From positions 1-64,000 of the forward strand of contig JAGAXP010000161.1 in the NCBI GenBank assembly GCA_017940955.1: a DNA stretch of 64,000 nucleotides, read 5' to 3'. Positions 15,950 through 24,860 of this stretch are shown here, piece after piece. Position numbers and translations under genes: made by a program. Position 1 is the first letter of the stretch. Each line of letters opens with the position of its first letter. A model generated the notes under the pieces. The model did no database searches. It saw only the letters and a list, made by a program, of their open reading frames with translations, and was not told the DNA's origin. The stretch comes from Oribacterium sp. (lineage in GTDB: Bacteria > Bacillota_A > Clostridia > Lachnospirales > Lachnospiraceae).

Positions 15950-16101
15950 GTCGGTTAGATAAGACTAACCGACGACGTACTCCACAGACACGTCCTCCTG
16001 ACCATAAGCGTGTAACTGTGGAAATCTCCTGAAATAAATAGACTCAACAAAACTTAGTGTTCAGAGAAAAACCCCGGGCCGAAGGCCCGGGGTTTTCTCT
16101 G
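15950..16101 (+). ncRNA. unassigned small RNA with CU-rich unpaired segments
   Basis: This is a self-contained unit of about 150 nt. The promoter at 15915 is followed by three hairpins. Stem 1 is a perfect 10-bp helix (15949-15958 with 15965-15974). Stem 2 is two-part: CCACAG/CTGTGG (15982-15987, 16016-16021) plus ACACG/CGTGT (15988-15992, 16009-16013). Its loop contains TCCTCC. The third is a very strong terminator stem. A second single-stranded CTCCTG segment lies at about 16026-16031. Exposed UCCUCC/CUCCU resembles an anti-Shine-Dalgarno sequence, as in Firmicutes sRNAs that block ribosome sites. No reading frame is evident. I cannot place it in 6S, tmRNA, RNase P or a known riboswitch class. 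Confidence 0.68.
16062..16101 (+). terminator. bidirectional terminator between the small RNA and the TetR gene
   Basis: A 19/18-base inverted repeat with one bulged A: the CAGAGAAAA-ACCCCGGGCC arm pairs with the GGCCCGGGG-TTTTCTCTG arm, loop GAA. The A-rich 5' flank and T-rich 3' flank let it work in both directions for the convergent units. Confidence 0.82.
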
Positions 16102-16153
16102 TATGTAGGATTAATATCTATAAGATAAGAAATCGTCGTAAATGATGATTTTA

Positions 16154-16210
16154 TAGCCGGTTAGACCTGAATCTATGTATCAGATATTATGGCCGAAAAA
16201 CAGTTTTGAC
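16154..16210 (+). repeat. single copy of the AGCCGGT...TCAGATATTA repeat family
   Basis: AGCCGGTTAGACCTGAATC followed by TCAGATATTATGGCC and ACAGTTTT aligns over its length with the copy at 35350-35410 (AGCCGGTCATATCTGAATC, TCAGATATTACGGCC). It is more distantly like the 62-bp units at 2152. It lies in the downstream gap of the TetR gene. Confidence 0.6.
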
Positions 16211-16243
16211 AGAGGGGAGATTTCTCTGAGTCTTTAGTGATTT

Positions 16244-16837
16244 TCATTTGGATTTCATTGATAAACCGCCGCTCAGTAATTCTCCGGTTATTGACGCAAG
16301 TTCGTGAGGAGTTTCATTCATACCGCTTGAAAACCAGTACTGAAGCAGACTTATGCATCCTCCCGCAACAAATGAATAGTAACTGTCGAAATGATTGATG
16401 CCACGGTCCTTCACGATAAAGGACCAGTCGGTAAGACATTTTTCACGGACAAGCTCTTTCAGACGGTTTAAAAACTTGATATCACCGTTTTCTCCGATGA
16501 GTATGTGAACAAGTCCTGCATTCTTTTGGCAAAGACCATAAACACCTTCGAAAATACAGGTTGGGTCCTTTGATACTTCATCGGGATCCAGGCGGCCTAT
16601 GGTTTCATGGAGTTCTGTCAATAAGTCTTTCTCCGATTGTTCAAGGAGATCAAAGACATCCTTATAGTGAAGATAAAAGGTGCCGCGGTTTACATCTGCA
16701 AGTTCGGTGAGTTCTTTTACAGATATATCTTTTATACGTTTATCGTGCATCAATTGTGAAAGAGCTGATTTTAATGCAGTCTGGGTTTTTCGTATCCTTC
16801 TGTCCACAGATACGGGATTAGCTTCCGGATTTGACAT
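16244..16837 (-). CDS. TetR/AcrR-family transcriptional regulator
   Basis: A 197-residue repressor-type protein. The N-terminal HTH spans about residues 15-60, with DISVKELTELADVNRGTFYLHYKDVFDL, the standard TetR recognition helix and YxHYxxK feature. The C-terminal ligand domain is of the small-molecule-sensing type. I chose the ATG at 16837 because AGAGG lies upstream on the minus strand; an in-frame ATG 11 codons earlier lacks a site. The gene is divergent from the MMPL exporter operon and most likely represses it. A perfect GACACGTGTC palindrome in the shared intergenic region (16965-16974) is a likely operator. The ligand is unknown. Confidence 0.85.
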   Translation of the reverse strand: MSNPEANPVSVDRRIRKTQTALKSALSQLMHDKRIKDISVKELTELADVNRGTFYLHYKDVFDLLEQSEKDLLTELHETIGRLDPDEVSKDPTCIFEGVYGLCQKNAGLVHILIGENGDIKFLNRLKELVREKCLTDWSFIVKDRGINHFDSYYSFVAGGCISLLQYWFSSGMNETPHELASITGELLSGGLSMKSK

Positions 16838-16921
16838 TGTATAACCTCTGAAACAATTGTTAATCAACAAAATATATTATTTTGTTCAAAAACAGACTCT
16901 TATCAATAAATTGACTATTGC

Positions 16922-17016
16922 CAATTAGTCGACTTATTTCTAAAATAAACTTACCATATAAATCGACACGTGTCAATAAATAGAAATGTGTCAGATATTC
17001 AATATTGTGGTATGAT
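16922..17016 (+). promoter_or_regulatory. promoter and candidate TetR operators of the MMPL operon
   Basis: A perfect 10-bp palindrome GACACGTGTC lies at 16965-16974. A half-site TGTGTCA (about 16987-16993) overlaps the proposed -35 (GTGTCA, 16988-16993), with TATGAT (17011-17016) 17 bp downstream. A second inverted repeat, TTGACTA with TAGTCGA (about 16911-16932), lies nearer to tetR. The layout suits repression of the exporter and autoregulation by the divergent TetR. Confidence 0.62.
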
Positions 17017-17112
17017 ATAAACTAGGGCGTCTCGAGAAAGAGGGGTCTTAAACATTAGACGGACAAAGGTATAAACATAAATACTTAAGTTTGAATAAAC
17101 AGGGCAGTTAGT

Positions 17113-19371
17113 ATGAGCTTTTTGGGAAAAGATAAAAACAGTTCCGATAACAAAAATCAGACAAAACCGCAGACTATATCCAAGAGTGCAGGATTAGCGG
17201 ATTTCATAGTTGACCATAATAAAAAGATCAGAAATATCATTATGGTACTGGTGGTTGTTTTTGCATGCTGTTATCCTTTTGTGGCTGTTAATTATGATCT
17301 GACAAAGTATTTGCCGGATTCAGTTGAATCAAAGAGTGCCATTAATAAAATGAGGGATATCTTCGGTTATCCCGGCACCGGCAGACTTATGCTTAAAGAT
17401 GTAAGCATCTATGAGGCCAAGCAGTATAAAAATCAGATTGAAAAGGTGGACGGGGTTGATCAGGTTGTATGGTGTGATATGACTACCCAGATATACGGAT
17501 CATCTGAATTTATCGATTATGATAAGATCGATGATTACTATAAAAACGGAAATGCCGTTATGGATATAACCTTTAAGGAAGGAGATACGTCAAAGCGTAC
17601 GCATAAGGCAATAGATGAAATAGAGAGTATCATAGGTGACAGGGGTTATCTTGTTGGAATGTCTCCCACCAACAAGTTCACAGAAGAGAGCGTTAAGTCT
17701 GCATTGGCAGAAATAATGGTCATTGTGGTGGTACTCCTCTTCCTGATTTTGCTTTTCACAACCACTTCCTGGTTTGAACCGGTACTGTTCCTTACGGTCA
17801 TAGGGTGTGCCATAGCCATAAATAAAGGTACCAATATCTTTTTGGGAGAAATATCCTACATAACCAATAATATCTGTGACATATTACAGCTTGCCACATC
17901 CATGGACTACTCCGTATTTCTGCTTCATGCCTACGAGCGTGAAAGAGAGAAGGGAATGGATAAGGAATCGGCACTTAAGCTTGGACTGATGAGCACCATT
18001 ACCACTATCCTTGCTTCATCTCTTACCACTTTCTTTGGGTTCATAGTGCTTGTATTTATGAGGTTCAGTATCGGATGGGACATGGGTATAGTAATGTCAA
18101 AGGGAATCATCTGTTCGCTTTTGATGGTTATCTTCCTTATGCCGTCATTGATTCTGAGCTGGTCAGATAAGATAGAAAAAATGAAACATAAATCCTTCTT
18201 CCCTGACTTTCATAAATTCAGTGTCCTTGTAAACAGGGTAAGCCCGTTTATACTTCTGGCTTCACTGACAGTCGCAGGTCCCATATATTTTGCCCAGAGC
18301 ATGAATAATTTCATGTATGGTCCTGATGCAACGGGAGCAGGTCCCGGAACTTCAATGTATGAACATTCACAGGAGATAGACAGGGAGTTCGGCCGTTCCA
18401 ATCTTATAGTGGCTATTTTTCCCGATACAGACAGGATAAAAGAGAAGGCGCTGTGTGACGAGCTTGATGAGCTCGATTATGTAAAAAAAGTAATGGGAAT
18501 GGGGGCATATCTTCCCGAGGGAACGCCGGAGAGCTTCCTTCCGAAGTCTGTGACAGAGCTTTTCCATAAGGAGGGCTACGCAAGACTTCTCATCTATATA
18601 AAGACAAAGCCTGAATCTCCCACTGCATTTAAATGCAGTGATGAAATATCCGGGATCATCAAAAAGTATTATCCGGAAGAGGCTTATATAACAGGAAATA
18701 CTCCTACCACAAAGGATATGGAAAATGTCCTTGTGCCGGATTACAACCTGGTCAATGCCCTGGCCATGATCAGTATTTTCCTGGTAGTAGCTATATCCTT
18801 TAAGTCGGTGGTTCTGCCTTTTGTGGCAATGGTACCTATCATGATGGCGATTTATCTCAATATGTCATTCCCGTATTTTGCCGGGGATGAGCTGATATTT
18901 ATCGCCTATGCGGTTGTGTCCTGTATACAGCTTGGATCAACCATAGATTATGCAATTTCATCGACGGAGAATTACATTCAGTGCAGACACAGAGGAATGG
19001 AAACGAAGGAAGCTTCCGTCAGGATGACAGAAATCAGTTTTCCGTCAATTCTGACTTCGGGGTTAATTCTTGTTGTATGTGGTTATGCCATAAGCATTAT
19101 CTCTGCCATTCCTGCCATCGGACAGGTAGGGCATCTGGTTGGAAGAGGAGCTATTTTTTCCGTTATATTTGTTACCAGTCTCATGCCTTTCCTTTTCAGG
19201 CTTTCAGACAGGCTTATAACTGGTACTTTTAAATCAAGACATGAAAGAAGAAAAGAGAAGATCAGACAGTTCAGAAAGAATCTTCGTGAAAAGATGTCAC
19301 AGAGAAGATTCATAGACGGTGTGAAGGGGGTGAAGATAAATGGTAAAATATTCCACAAGAAAAATGATTAA
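17113..19371 (+). CDS. MMPL/RND-family membrane transporter
   Basis: A 752-residue RND-type permease of the MMPL family; such proteins use the proton gradient to export lipids, glycolipids or other hydrophobic compounds. The layout is an N-terminal helix (about residues 38-58), an extracytoplasmic loop, five helices (about 200-345), a second helix and loop (about 375-540), then five more helices (about 545-705) and a basic C-terminal tail. LATSMDYSVFLLHAYEREREKG and GSTIDYAISSTENY hold the paired Asp-Tyr motifs seen in proton-relay helices. The family is common in Clostridia without a described substrate. Its 3' end overlaps the next gene by 32 bp. Confidence 0.88.
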   Translation: MSFLGKDKNSSDNKNQTKPQTISKSAGLADFIVDHNKKIRNIIMVLVVVFACCYPFVAVNYDLTKYLPDSVESKSAINKMRDIFGYPGTGRLMLKDVSIYEAKQYKNQIEKVDGVDQVVWCDMTTQIYGSSEFIDYDKIDDYYKNGNAVMDITFKEGDTSKRTHKAIDEIESIIGDRGYLVGMSPTNKFTEESVKSALAEIMVIVVVLLFLILLFTTTSWFEPVLFLTVIGCAIAINKGTNIFLGEISYITNNICDILQLATSMDYSVFLLHAYEREREKGMDKESALKLGLMSTITTILASSLTTFFGFIVLVFMRFSIGWDMGIVMSKGIICSLLMVIFLMPSLILSWSDKIEKMKHKSFFPDFHKFSVLVNRVSPFILLASLTVAGPIYFAQSMNNFMYGPDATGAGPGTSMYEHSQEIDREFGRSNLIVAIFPDTDRIKEKALCDELDELDYVKKVMGMGAYLPEGTPESFLPKSVTELFHKEGYARLLIYIKTKPESPTAFKCSDEISGIIKKYYPEEAYITGNTPTTKDMENVLVPDYNLVNALAMISIFLVVAISFKSVVLPFVAMVPIMMAIYLNMSFPYFAGDELIFIAYAVVSCIQLGSTIDYAISSTENYIQCRHRGMETKEASVRMTEISFPSILTSGLILVVCGYAISIISAIPAIGQVGHLVGRGAIFSVIFVTSLMPFLFRLSDRLITGTFKSRHERRKEKIRQFRKNLREKMSQRRFIDGVKGVKINGKIFHKKND

Positions 19372-21820
19372 GAGGATGATGGCCCGTACTGTTATTCTGA
19401 GCTGTTTGTCCACGAATATATTTTCGGCAAATATGACCTCCTATGCAGCAGGTGCACATGCAGATGTGGAAGAAACCATGTATGTGAATCTGGATCACTA
19501 TGGTTCGGTAAATAAGGTTAATGTTGTAAAGGGAATAAACTTTAACGGCACGGAAAGCTATACAGACTTCGGAAAATATATAAATATCACCAATATGTCT
19601 GATGGTCAGAAGCCGGATTTAAAAAACGGTTCCGTTACCTGGAACAAATTCAATGCAGGAAAGTTTTACTTTGAGGGAACATTGGATCCGACATCCGTGG
19701 AGGTGCCATGGACCTTTGATATAACCTATAAGCTAAACGGTGTTGTTGTGGATGCCGATAAGATAGGCGGACAGTCGGGACTTGTGGAAATGGATATAGA
19801 TGCATATCCCAATGACAAGGTATCGGTCTATATGAAGAACAACATGATGCTTCTGGTTGCGGTGCCGGTGGATGTGCAGAAATGCTATTCAGTGGATGCT
19901 CCCGAGGCCCAGACCACTACTCTTGGGCAATACTCGGGAATAGTGTTTGCTGCTCTTCCCGGCCAGGAGGGACATTTTGTTCTTCGCCTGGGCACCGAGA
20001 AATTTGAAACCGTGGGAGCCGTTTTTATGATGAGTCCCGGAACCGTCGGAGATCTTTCAAAGATCAAGGATCTGAAGAAGATAAAGGATGATTTCAGGGA
20101 TGACACTAACGCAATGCTGGATGATTTTGATGATGTTCTGGACGGTGTTACCAATGTTCAGTCACAGCTTGATCTCACAAACCAGATGCTTGCAAACCTC
20201 CAGTCGGGTAAGGACAAGATTCATAACAACGCCCAGGTTATCTTTAACGGTAATGATGTGGCTATACAGGATCTCAGAGATCTGCAGGTATTGCTGGAGC
20301 CATTAAATGAGGATCTCAAGACCACACAGTGGATGGTCTATGACATTAACTCAAATCTGAATTATCTGGACAGCGATCTGATGGATGCAAGCTCAAAGCT
20401 TAAGACCCTTAACACAAGATTGAAGCAGCTTGGAAATTCCATGAGCGGAACAAATCTTTCAAATCTTGATATTGAGGAGCTTAAACCCAGCGCAAAAGAT
20501 GCCATAGACAGCCTTGAGGATGTGGTCAGCGATATCAATAAGGCGTCGAAAAATGCCACTAAAAAATCAAACAGAGACAGAATCAAGGCAAGTGCATCGG
20601 AGATAGTTACAGATGCAGCTATTGATAATGCTTATGATTATAACAATTATGATAAGACGATAGAGCCCTACGAAAAGAGCCTTATAAATGCGGTCTCCGA
20701 AGAGCTTGGGGACAAGCTGAAGAGTATATCTGCGAAGGATCTTGCCGGAATATTGGCAGTTGCAAATACGGATACATTAAGTTCTGACTCCGATGAAGTT
20801 AAGGCAAAGTACATCGCTTTTGTGAAGGCATACAGCAGTAAGCTTGAAGCCGGTGAATATCAGGAAGTTGCCAAGGCAGCAGCGGCAGCAGGACTTGAGT
20901 TCAATCAGGTTTTGGCCTACGCACAAGCGATGAAAGTCGGTGCAGCTGCTCAATATAGCAGAGCCAATGATTATGCAAAGCACCTGGACACCCTCCTTTC
21001 AATAAAGAACAGTGCCAAAGAACTGGTTAATGACACCGTTGCCACAGATGACGAAATAAGCAGCCTTGCGGACAGTCTCTACGATCTTACAGATGCAATA
21101 TCAAATCTTGAAACCGAGAACGGTAACCTGTTTGACGCCGAGGGTGCGGAGGAGCTTATCGATTCCATAAACAAGGTGATATCAGATCTTGATGATATCC
21201 TGGATGACGGCGGGGCAGTGGCATTCCAGACGGCGAGGGTAGTAAACACCTTAAGGACTACCATCGGAGATATAGACGGACTTGTAGGCATCATGAATGC
21301 TTATTACGAAGACATTCAGAAGACATTTGAGGATTCCGAGAATGTCATAATGGAGATGGAAAAGACGGCAGCAGATGCAGCGTCAGCCCTCCAGAATGTA
21401 AACAACACTCTCCGTTCCGCAGAGCCGGATTTCAGTAATGCTGCCGACGAGGGACTTGAGATAGGAAGACAGGCTGTGGACAACACAGAAGACATTGTGG
21501 ACAGCACCAAGCATCTGAAGAAAACCGGAAGGAAGCTTAGGGATACAATCAACAATAAGCTTGATGAAGAGGAAGCTGACAACAATTTCCTGAATATGGA
21601 TCCCGATGCTGCCAAGGTTTCACTTACAAGCACGAAGAATCAGGAGCCAACCTCCATTTCCATCGTATGCAGATCTGAAGAGATATCTGCGGATGACGAT
21701 GAGGCAAAGGCTCTGGACAGTGAAGTAAGCGCGCCTGCCACAACACTTATGCAGAGAGTAAAAGCTGTATTTTTAAAGATGTGGAATGCCATCCGTTCTG
21801 TTTTCGGAAAGAAGGGGTAA
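19340..21820 (+). CDS. Large exported, mostly helical protein coupled to the MMPL exporter
   Basis: Function not recognised. The 826-residue protein has a signal peptide (helix ARTVILSCLSTNIFSANM, likely cleaved near SYAAG). An N-terminal beta-rich domain follows (about residues 45-235: VNLDHYGSVNKVNVVKG, ITYKLNGVVVDADKIGGQSG). A long region of heptad-like, Leu/Asp/Ala-rich helices covers about 240-760 (for example DLKKIKDDFRDDTNAMLDDFDDVLDGV). The final 20 residues (LMQRVKAVFLKMWNAIRSVFG) are amphipathic or hydrophobic and may be a membrane contact. It starts inside the MMPL gene with GGGGGTGAAG upstream. The periplasm-facing coiled-coil plus RND permease recalls YhgE/Pip-type and adaptor arrangements, suggesting it extends the exporter across the wall. 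This role is inference. Confidence 0.7.
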   Translation: MVKYSTRKMIKRMMARTVILSCLSTNIFSANMTSYAAGAHADVEETMYVNLDHYGSVNKVNVVKGINFNGTESYTDFGKYINITNMSDGQKPDLKNGSVTWNKFNAGKFYFEGTLDPTSVEVPWTFDITYKLNGVVVDADKIGGQSGLVEMDIDAYPNDKVSVYMKNNMMLLVAVPVDVQKCYSVDAPEAQTTTLGQYSGIVFAALPGQEGHFVLRLGTEKFETVGAVFMMSPGTVGDLSKIKDLKKIKDDFRDDTNAMLDDFDDVLDGVTNVQSQLDLTNQMLANLQSGKDKIHNNAQVIFNGNDVAIQDLRDLQVLLEPLNEDLKTTQWMVYDINSNLNYLDSDLMDASSKLKTLNTRLKQLGNSMSGTNLSNLDIEELKPSAKDAIDSLEDVVSDINKASKNATKKSNRDRIKASASEIVTDAAIDNAYDYNNYDKTIEPYEKSLINAVSEELGDKLKSISAKDLAGILAVANTDTLSSDSDEVKAKYIAFVKAYSSKLEAGEYQEVAKAAAAAGLEFNQVLAYAQAMKVGAAAQYSRANDYAKHLDTLLSIKNSAKELVNDTVATDDEISSLADSLYDLTDAISNLETENGNLFDAEGAEELIDSINKVISDLDDILDDGGAVAFQTARVVNTLRTTIGDIDGLVGIMNAYYEDIQKTFEDSENVIMEMEKTAADAASALQNVNNTLRSAEPDFSNAADEGLEIGRQAVDNTEDIVDSTKHLKKTGRKLRDTINNKLDEEEADNNFLNMDPDAAKVSLTSTKNQEPTSISIVCRSEEISADDDEAKALDSEVSAPATTLMQRVKAVFLKMWNAIRSVFGKKG

Positions 21821-21938
21821 ACAGGTAAAGTTCTTAAATCTGATGTCGGATTTCGATCAGATTTGATATACAGCTTAAAAATCCTTTTCGAGGCAGATTT
21901 TGAATGAGTTTGAGATCCTTAATAAGAGAGGGAAGGAT

Positions 21939-23258
21939 ATGAAAAAAACCAAGTTAAAGATAATGGGTGTTTTAACCGCAGTGTGTCTCTTAACTCCTGT
22001 GACATCCCTGGCCATGATAAAAAATGTAGAGATAAATGCGGATCTTGACTCTGTCAATGAAGTTGACGCGGGTATATGCTTTTTTCCTGATTACGAAGTT
22101 GAGGATGATGATATCGATGTGCAGATAGCCGCAGATACCACAAGCATCAAAAACAACAATCCCACAATTCCCGCAACAGTCAATGTCACCATAACAAGTG
22201 ATGCCGGGGCTCTGGATGATGACTTAAAGATTTCCGGAACCGGCATCAGATCCACCTATGTTGATATGGTTTCTGTGGATAACACAGAGGCAACGGGCAG
22301 ACTTCTGGTTTATCCGCTTTATGAGCTGGTGGCTCCACAGAATCTCGCCATAGATGCAGCAAATAAGCAGGTGAGCTGGAGTGCGGTTCCGTATGCAGGG
22401 AAATATGAAGTAGTCATTACCTATGTTGATAAAAACGGAAATGAAAAGACCAGTCATGCCACAACGGAAAAGACCTATCATTCCATAAGTACTGCTCTTG
22501 CCAATGCTTATCAGGGAAGCTTTGGTGTGGCAGTGAGAGCCATTCCAACCGATGAGCAGGGATATCAGGATGCAGCGATTAATGAGAAGGGCATGGCCAG
22601 CTGGACAGGCTTTGATACTGCATTTGCGGATGAATATGAGGTTAGGGTAAGCTATACGGGTACAAACGGAAAGAAGGTAACAACCAAGTTCCGTACCAAA
22701 GATACCTATCATGACGTGTCAGGTTATATGAATTCCGCCCAGATGGGAACATTTAAAGTGACTGTCCGTGCCATACCTAAGAAAAATGATGCAAAGTACT
22801 ATAACATCGCCTTTTCCGACTGGAGTTATGCAGGAAGTTATACTGCAGACACAAGTGATTACGAGATAGACGATAAGTGGGAGTTCCTGAGCGATTACAA
22901 GGCTACCGTTGAAGGAGACTTTGCAACAAATATAAGAAGCCGGGGAACCTATAACAGCGCAGATCCAAAGACCATCGGTTCCGGAAGTGCCAATGCCTCC
23001 TGGAAGAGAACCGGTTATAAGTGGCAGTACATAGCCGATGGTGTTGCCTATAATCAGGGCTGGAAGCAGATAAACGGCCAGTGGTATTATTTTGATCCGG
23101 ATAGCTTCATGCATACCGGCTGGCTTGAGCTGAACGGCGCAAGATACTACCTTGAATCAAAAGTCGGATCCTCCACCGGAGTAATGGTCACAGGCACATG
23201 TGAAATAAATGGCAAAACCTACATATTCGGCGATGACGGGGTTTGCCTGAATTACTAG
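21939..23258 (+). CDS. Secreted protein with repeat beta domains and C-terminal cell wall-binding repeats
   Basis: A 439-residue exported protein. The signal peptide KKTKLKIMGVLTAVCLLTPVTSLA is clear. Two related middle segments (about residues 140-215 and 230-300) share VSWSAVPYAGKYEVVITYVDKNG/ASWTGFDTAFADEYEVRVSYTG, a fibronectin-III-like repeat, each ending in VRAIP. The C-terminus (about 370-439) has choline-binding-type repeats such as GWKQINGQWYYFDPDSFM and HTGWLELNGARYYLES. I chose the ATG at 21939 because GGGAAGGAT precedes it. It is third in the putative exporter operon, 118 bp after the helical protein, and probably stays on the wall. Its partner is unknown. Confidence 0.78.
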   Translation: MKKTKLKIMGVLTAVCLLTPVTSLAMIKNVEINADLDSVNEVDAGICFFPDYEVEDDDIDVQIAADTTSIKNNNPTIPATVNVTITSDAGALDDDLKISGTGIRSTYVDMVSVDNTEATGRLLVYPLYELVAPQNLAIDAANKQVSWSAVPYAGKYEVVITYVDKNGNEKTSHATTEKTYHSISTALANAYQGSFGVAVRAIPTDEQGYQDAAINEKGMASWTGFDTAFADEYEVRVSYTGTNGKKVTTKFRTKDTYHDVSGYMNSAQMGTFKVTVRAIPKKNDAKYYNIAFSDWSYAGSYTADTSDYEIDDKWEFLSDYKATVEGDFATNIRSRGTYNSADPKTIGSGSANASWKRTGYKWQYIADGVAYNQGWKQINGQWYYFDPDSFMHTGWLELNGARYYLESKVGSSTGVMVTGTCEINGKTYIFGDDGVCLNY

Positions 23259-23273
23259 ATTGAGAAGCAGTCA

Positions 23274-23582
23274 GGCCAGAGCGGTCGGGTATCCATTTGA
23301 ATGCGTTGAGCTGAGTCGAGAAAAATCAAAATCTGACCCCTTAGAGGCACTTGGTCCCATTTTCCTTAGCTCCCTCGCCAAGTCAGAGTTGTCATAAAGA
23401 GAACTCTGACATTGCTGCCCAAGATTTGTTTTTTAATCTTGGGAGCCGCGCGGCTTTGAGCGGTTCAAAAGAATCCGTCAGGATTCTTTCTTTGGCGAGG
23501 GCCTAGTGCCTCTTAGGGGTCAGATTTTAGATTTTTCCGACGAAGCGACTCGCATTCAAATGGATGCCCGACCGCTCTTGCC
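23274..23582. repeat. 309-bp nested inverted-repeat element
   Basis: The two ends form a long inverted repeat of about 80 bp with few mismatches. GAGCGGTCGGGTATCCATTT (23279) faces AATGGATGCCCGACCGCTC (to 23577). Inside, AATCTGACCCC-TTAGAGGCAC faces GTGCCTCTTAGGGGTCAGATT, and TCCCTCGCCAA faces TTTGGCGAGGG. The centre holds separate small hairpins, including GTCAGAGTT/AACTCTGAC and CCCAAGATT/AATCTTGGG. There is no open frame. The first 14 bp of the arm and the last 22 recur in the 35-bp hairpin at 55581-55615, so this is a mobile or dispersed sequence with a long and a short form. Confidence 0.85.
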
Positions 23583-23706
23583 GTCCTACACCAGACTGAA
23601 TAGTTAATATATATTTCTGATATAATTAATTGGAATTAGAATAATTGTTAACATTCCTAATAATAAAAGCTATAATCCGTATATTGCATGGTTCCGGAGG
23701 ATGAGA

Positions 23707-24477
23707 ATGAATAACAACAAGCATTGGTTTTTAAAGGGGTTAAAGGACGGTATTCCTATAGCGATGGGGTATTTTGCCGTATCCTTTGCGCTGGGATTTA
23801 CTGCAAGCAGCGCAGGACTTACTGTATTTCAGGCAACACTTGCAAGTCTTCTCTGCAATGCTTCCGCCGGAGAATATGCAGGCTTTGTGGGGATAGCTTC
23901 AAAGGTTTCATACCTCACCATGGCAACCATGATAGCCGTCGTTAATATCAGGTATCTTCTTATGTCGGCATCCCTTTCCCAAAAGCTTCCCGAGGAAACA
24001 AGCCTTCCACACAGACTGCTGGTGGGGTTCTGGATAACGGACGAGATATTTGGAGCCTCGGTTACGGTACCTGGTAAGCTTAATCCCTTTTATAATTACG
24101 GCCTCGCCATAAGTTCCCTGAGTTTTTGGGCACTGGGAACCTGTCTGGGAGCGATTGTTGGTAATGTTGTGCCGGATAATATAGTCAGTGCCCTGGGGGT
24201 ACTTTTATACGGTATGTTTCTGGCTATAATCATTCCACCTGCCAAGGAAAACAGGATTGTACGCTTTCTTATCATCCTTGCAATGGCATCCAGTTTTGTA
24301 TTCTCAAAGCTTCCCGGATTATCATCCATAAGTAACGGTACCAGGATAAGTATTCTCACGATACTGATATCAGGTGCAGCAGCATTTTTATTCCCCATAA
24401 AAGAGGATGAAGATAAGCTTGAGACAGGGGCAGATGCTTCACATGCAGAAGCGGTGGAGGTAGAAAATGCACACTAA
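23707..24477 (+). CDS. azlC: AzlC-family branched-chain amino acid export permease, large subunit
   Basis: With AzlD it forms an exporter of branched-chain amino acids and analogues (in B. subtilis AzlCD gives 4-azaleucine resistance). The 256-residue protein has AzlC hallmarks: DGIPIAMGYFAVSFALGF near the start, SLLCNASAGEYAGF, and RYLLMSASLSQKL (about residues 80-92). Several more helices follow. The ATG at 23707 has CCGGAGG six bases upstream; an ATG at 23701 is too close to that site. The last 30 residues are an acidic tail. It overlaps azlD by 11 bp. Confidence 0.9.
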   Translation: MNNNKHWFLKGLKDGIPIAMGYFAVSFALGFTASSAGLTVFQATLASLLCNASAGEYAGFVGIASKVSYLTMATMIAVVNIRYLLMSASLSQKLPEETSLPHRLLVGFWITDEIFGASVTVPGKLNPFYNYGLAISSLSFWALGTCLGAIVGNVVPDNIVSALGVLLYGMFLAIIIPPAKENRIVRFLIILAMASSFVFSKLPGLSSISNGTRISILTILISGAAAFLFPIKEDEDKLETGADASHAEAVEVENAH

Positions 24478-24769
24478 TTATATTTATATCTTTATCATGT
24501 TTGCGGTTTCTTTTATCATCAGGGTGCTTCCGCTGACACTTATACGTAAAGAGATAAAGAATATAACCATACGCTCTTTTCTTTATTATGTGCCCTATGT
24601 GACGCTTGCGGTCATGACATTTCCCGCGATAATGGAAGATACGAAATCGCCTGTGGCGGGATTTTGTGCTCTTATAGTCGGTATCGTTACAGCATGGCTG
24701 GGAGGAGGACTGTTTCCTACGGCTATTGCCTGCTCGGCTGTAGTGTTTGTTTTGGAATTATTTATTTAA
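24467..24769 (+). CDS. azlD: AzlD-family branched-chain amino acid export protein, small subunit
   Basis: A 100-residue membrane protein with three to four helices. VSFIIRVLPLTLIRKEIKN and FLYYVPYVTLAVMTFPAIM are typical of AzlD. Its start lies inside azlC, a coupled arrangement conserved in the family. It is the obligate small partner of AzlC. Confidence 0.88.
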   Translation: MHTNYIYIFIMFAVSFIIRVLPLTLIRKEIKNITIRSFLYYVPYVTLAVMTFPAIMEDTKSPVAGFCALIVGIVTAWLGGGLFPTAIACSAVVFVLELFI

Positions 24770-24860
24770 AGTTAAATCAGGAGTTTGCTTTGAGCCTTGT
24801 CGACAGTTTGTGATGATCTTCACGACAGAGACATTAGCTCATGAATTATGGAGGTAATTG

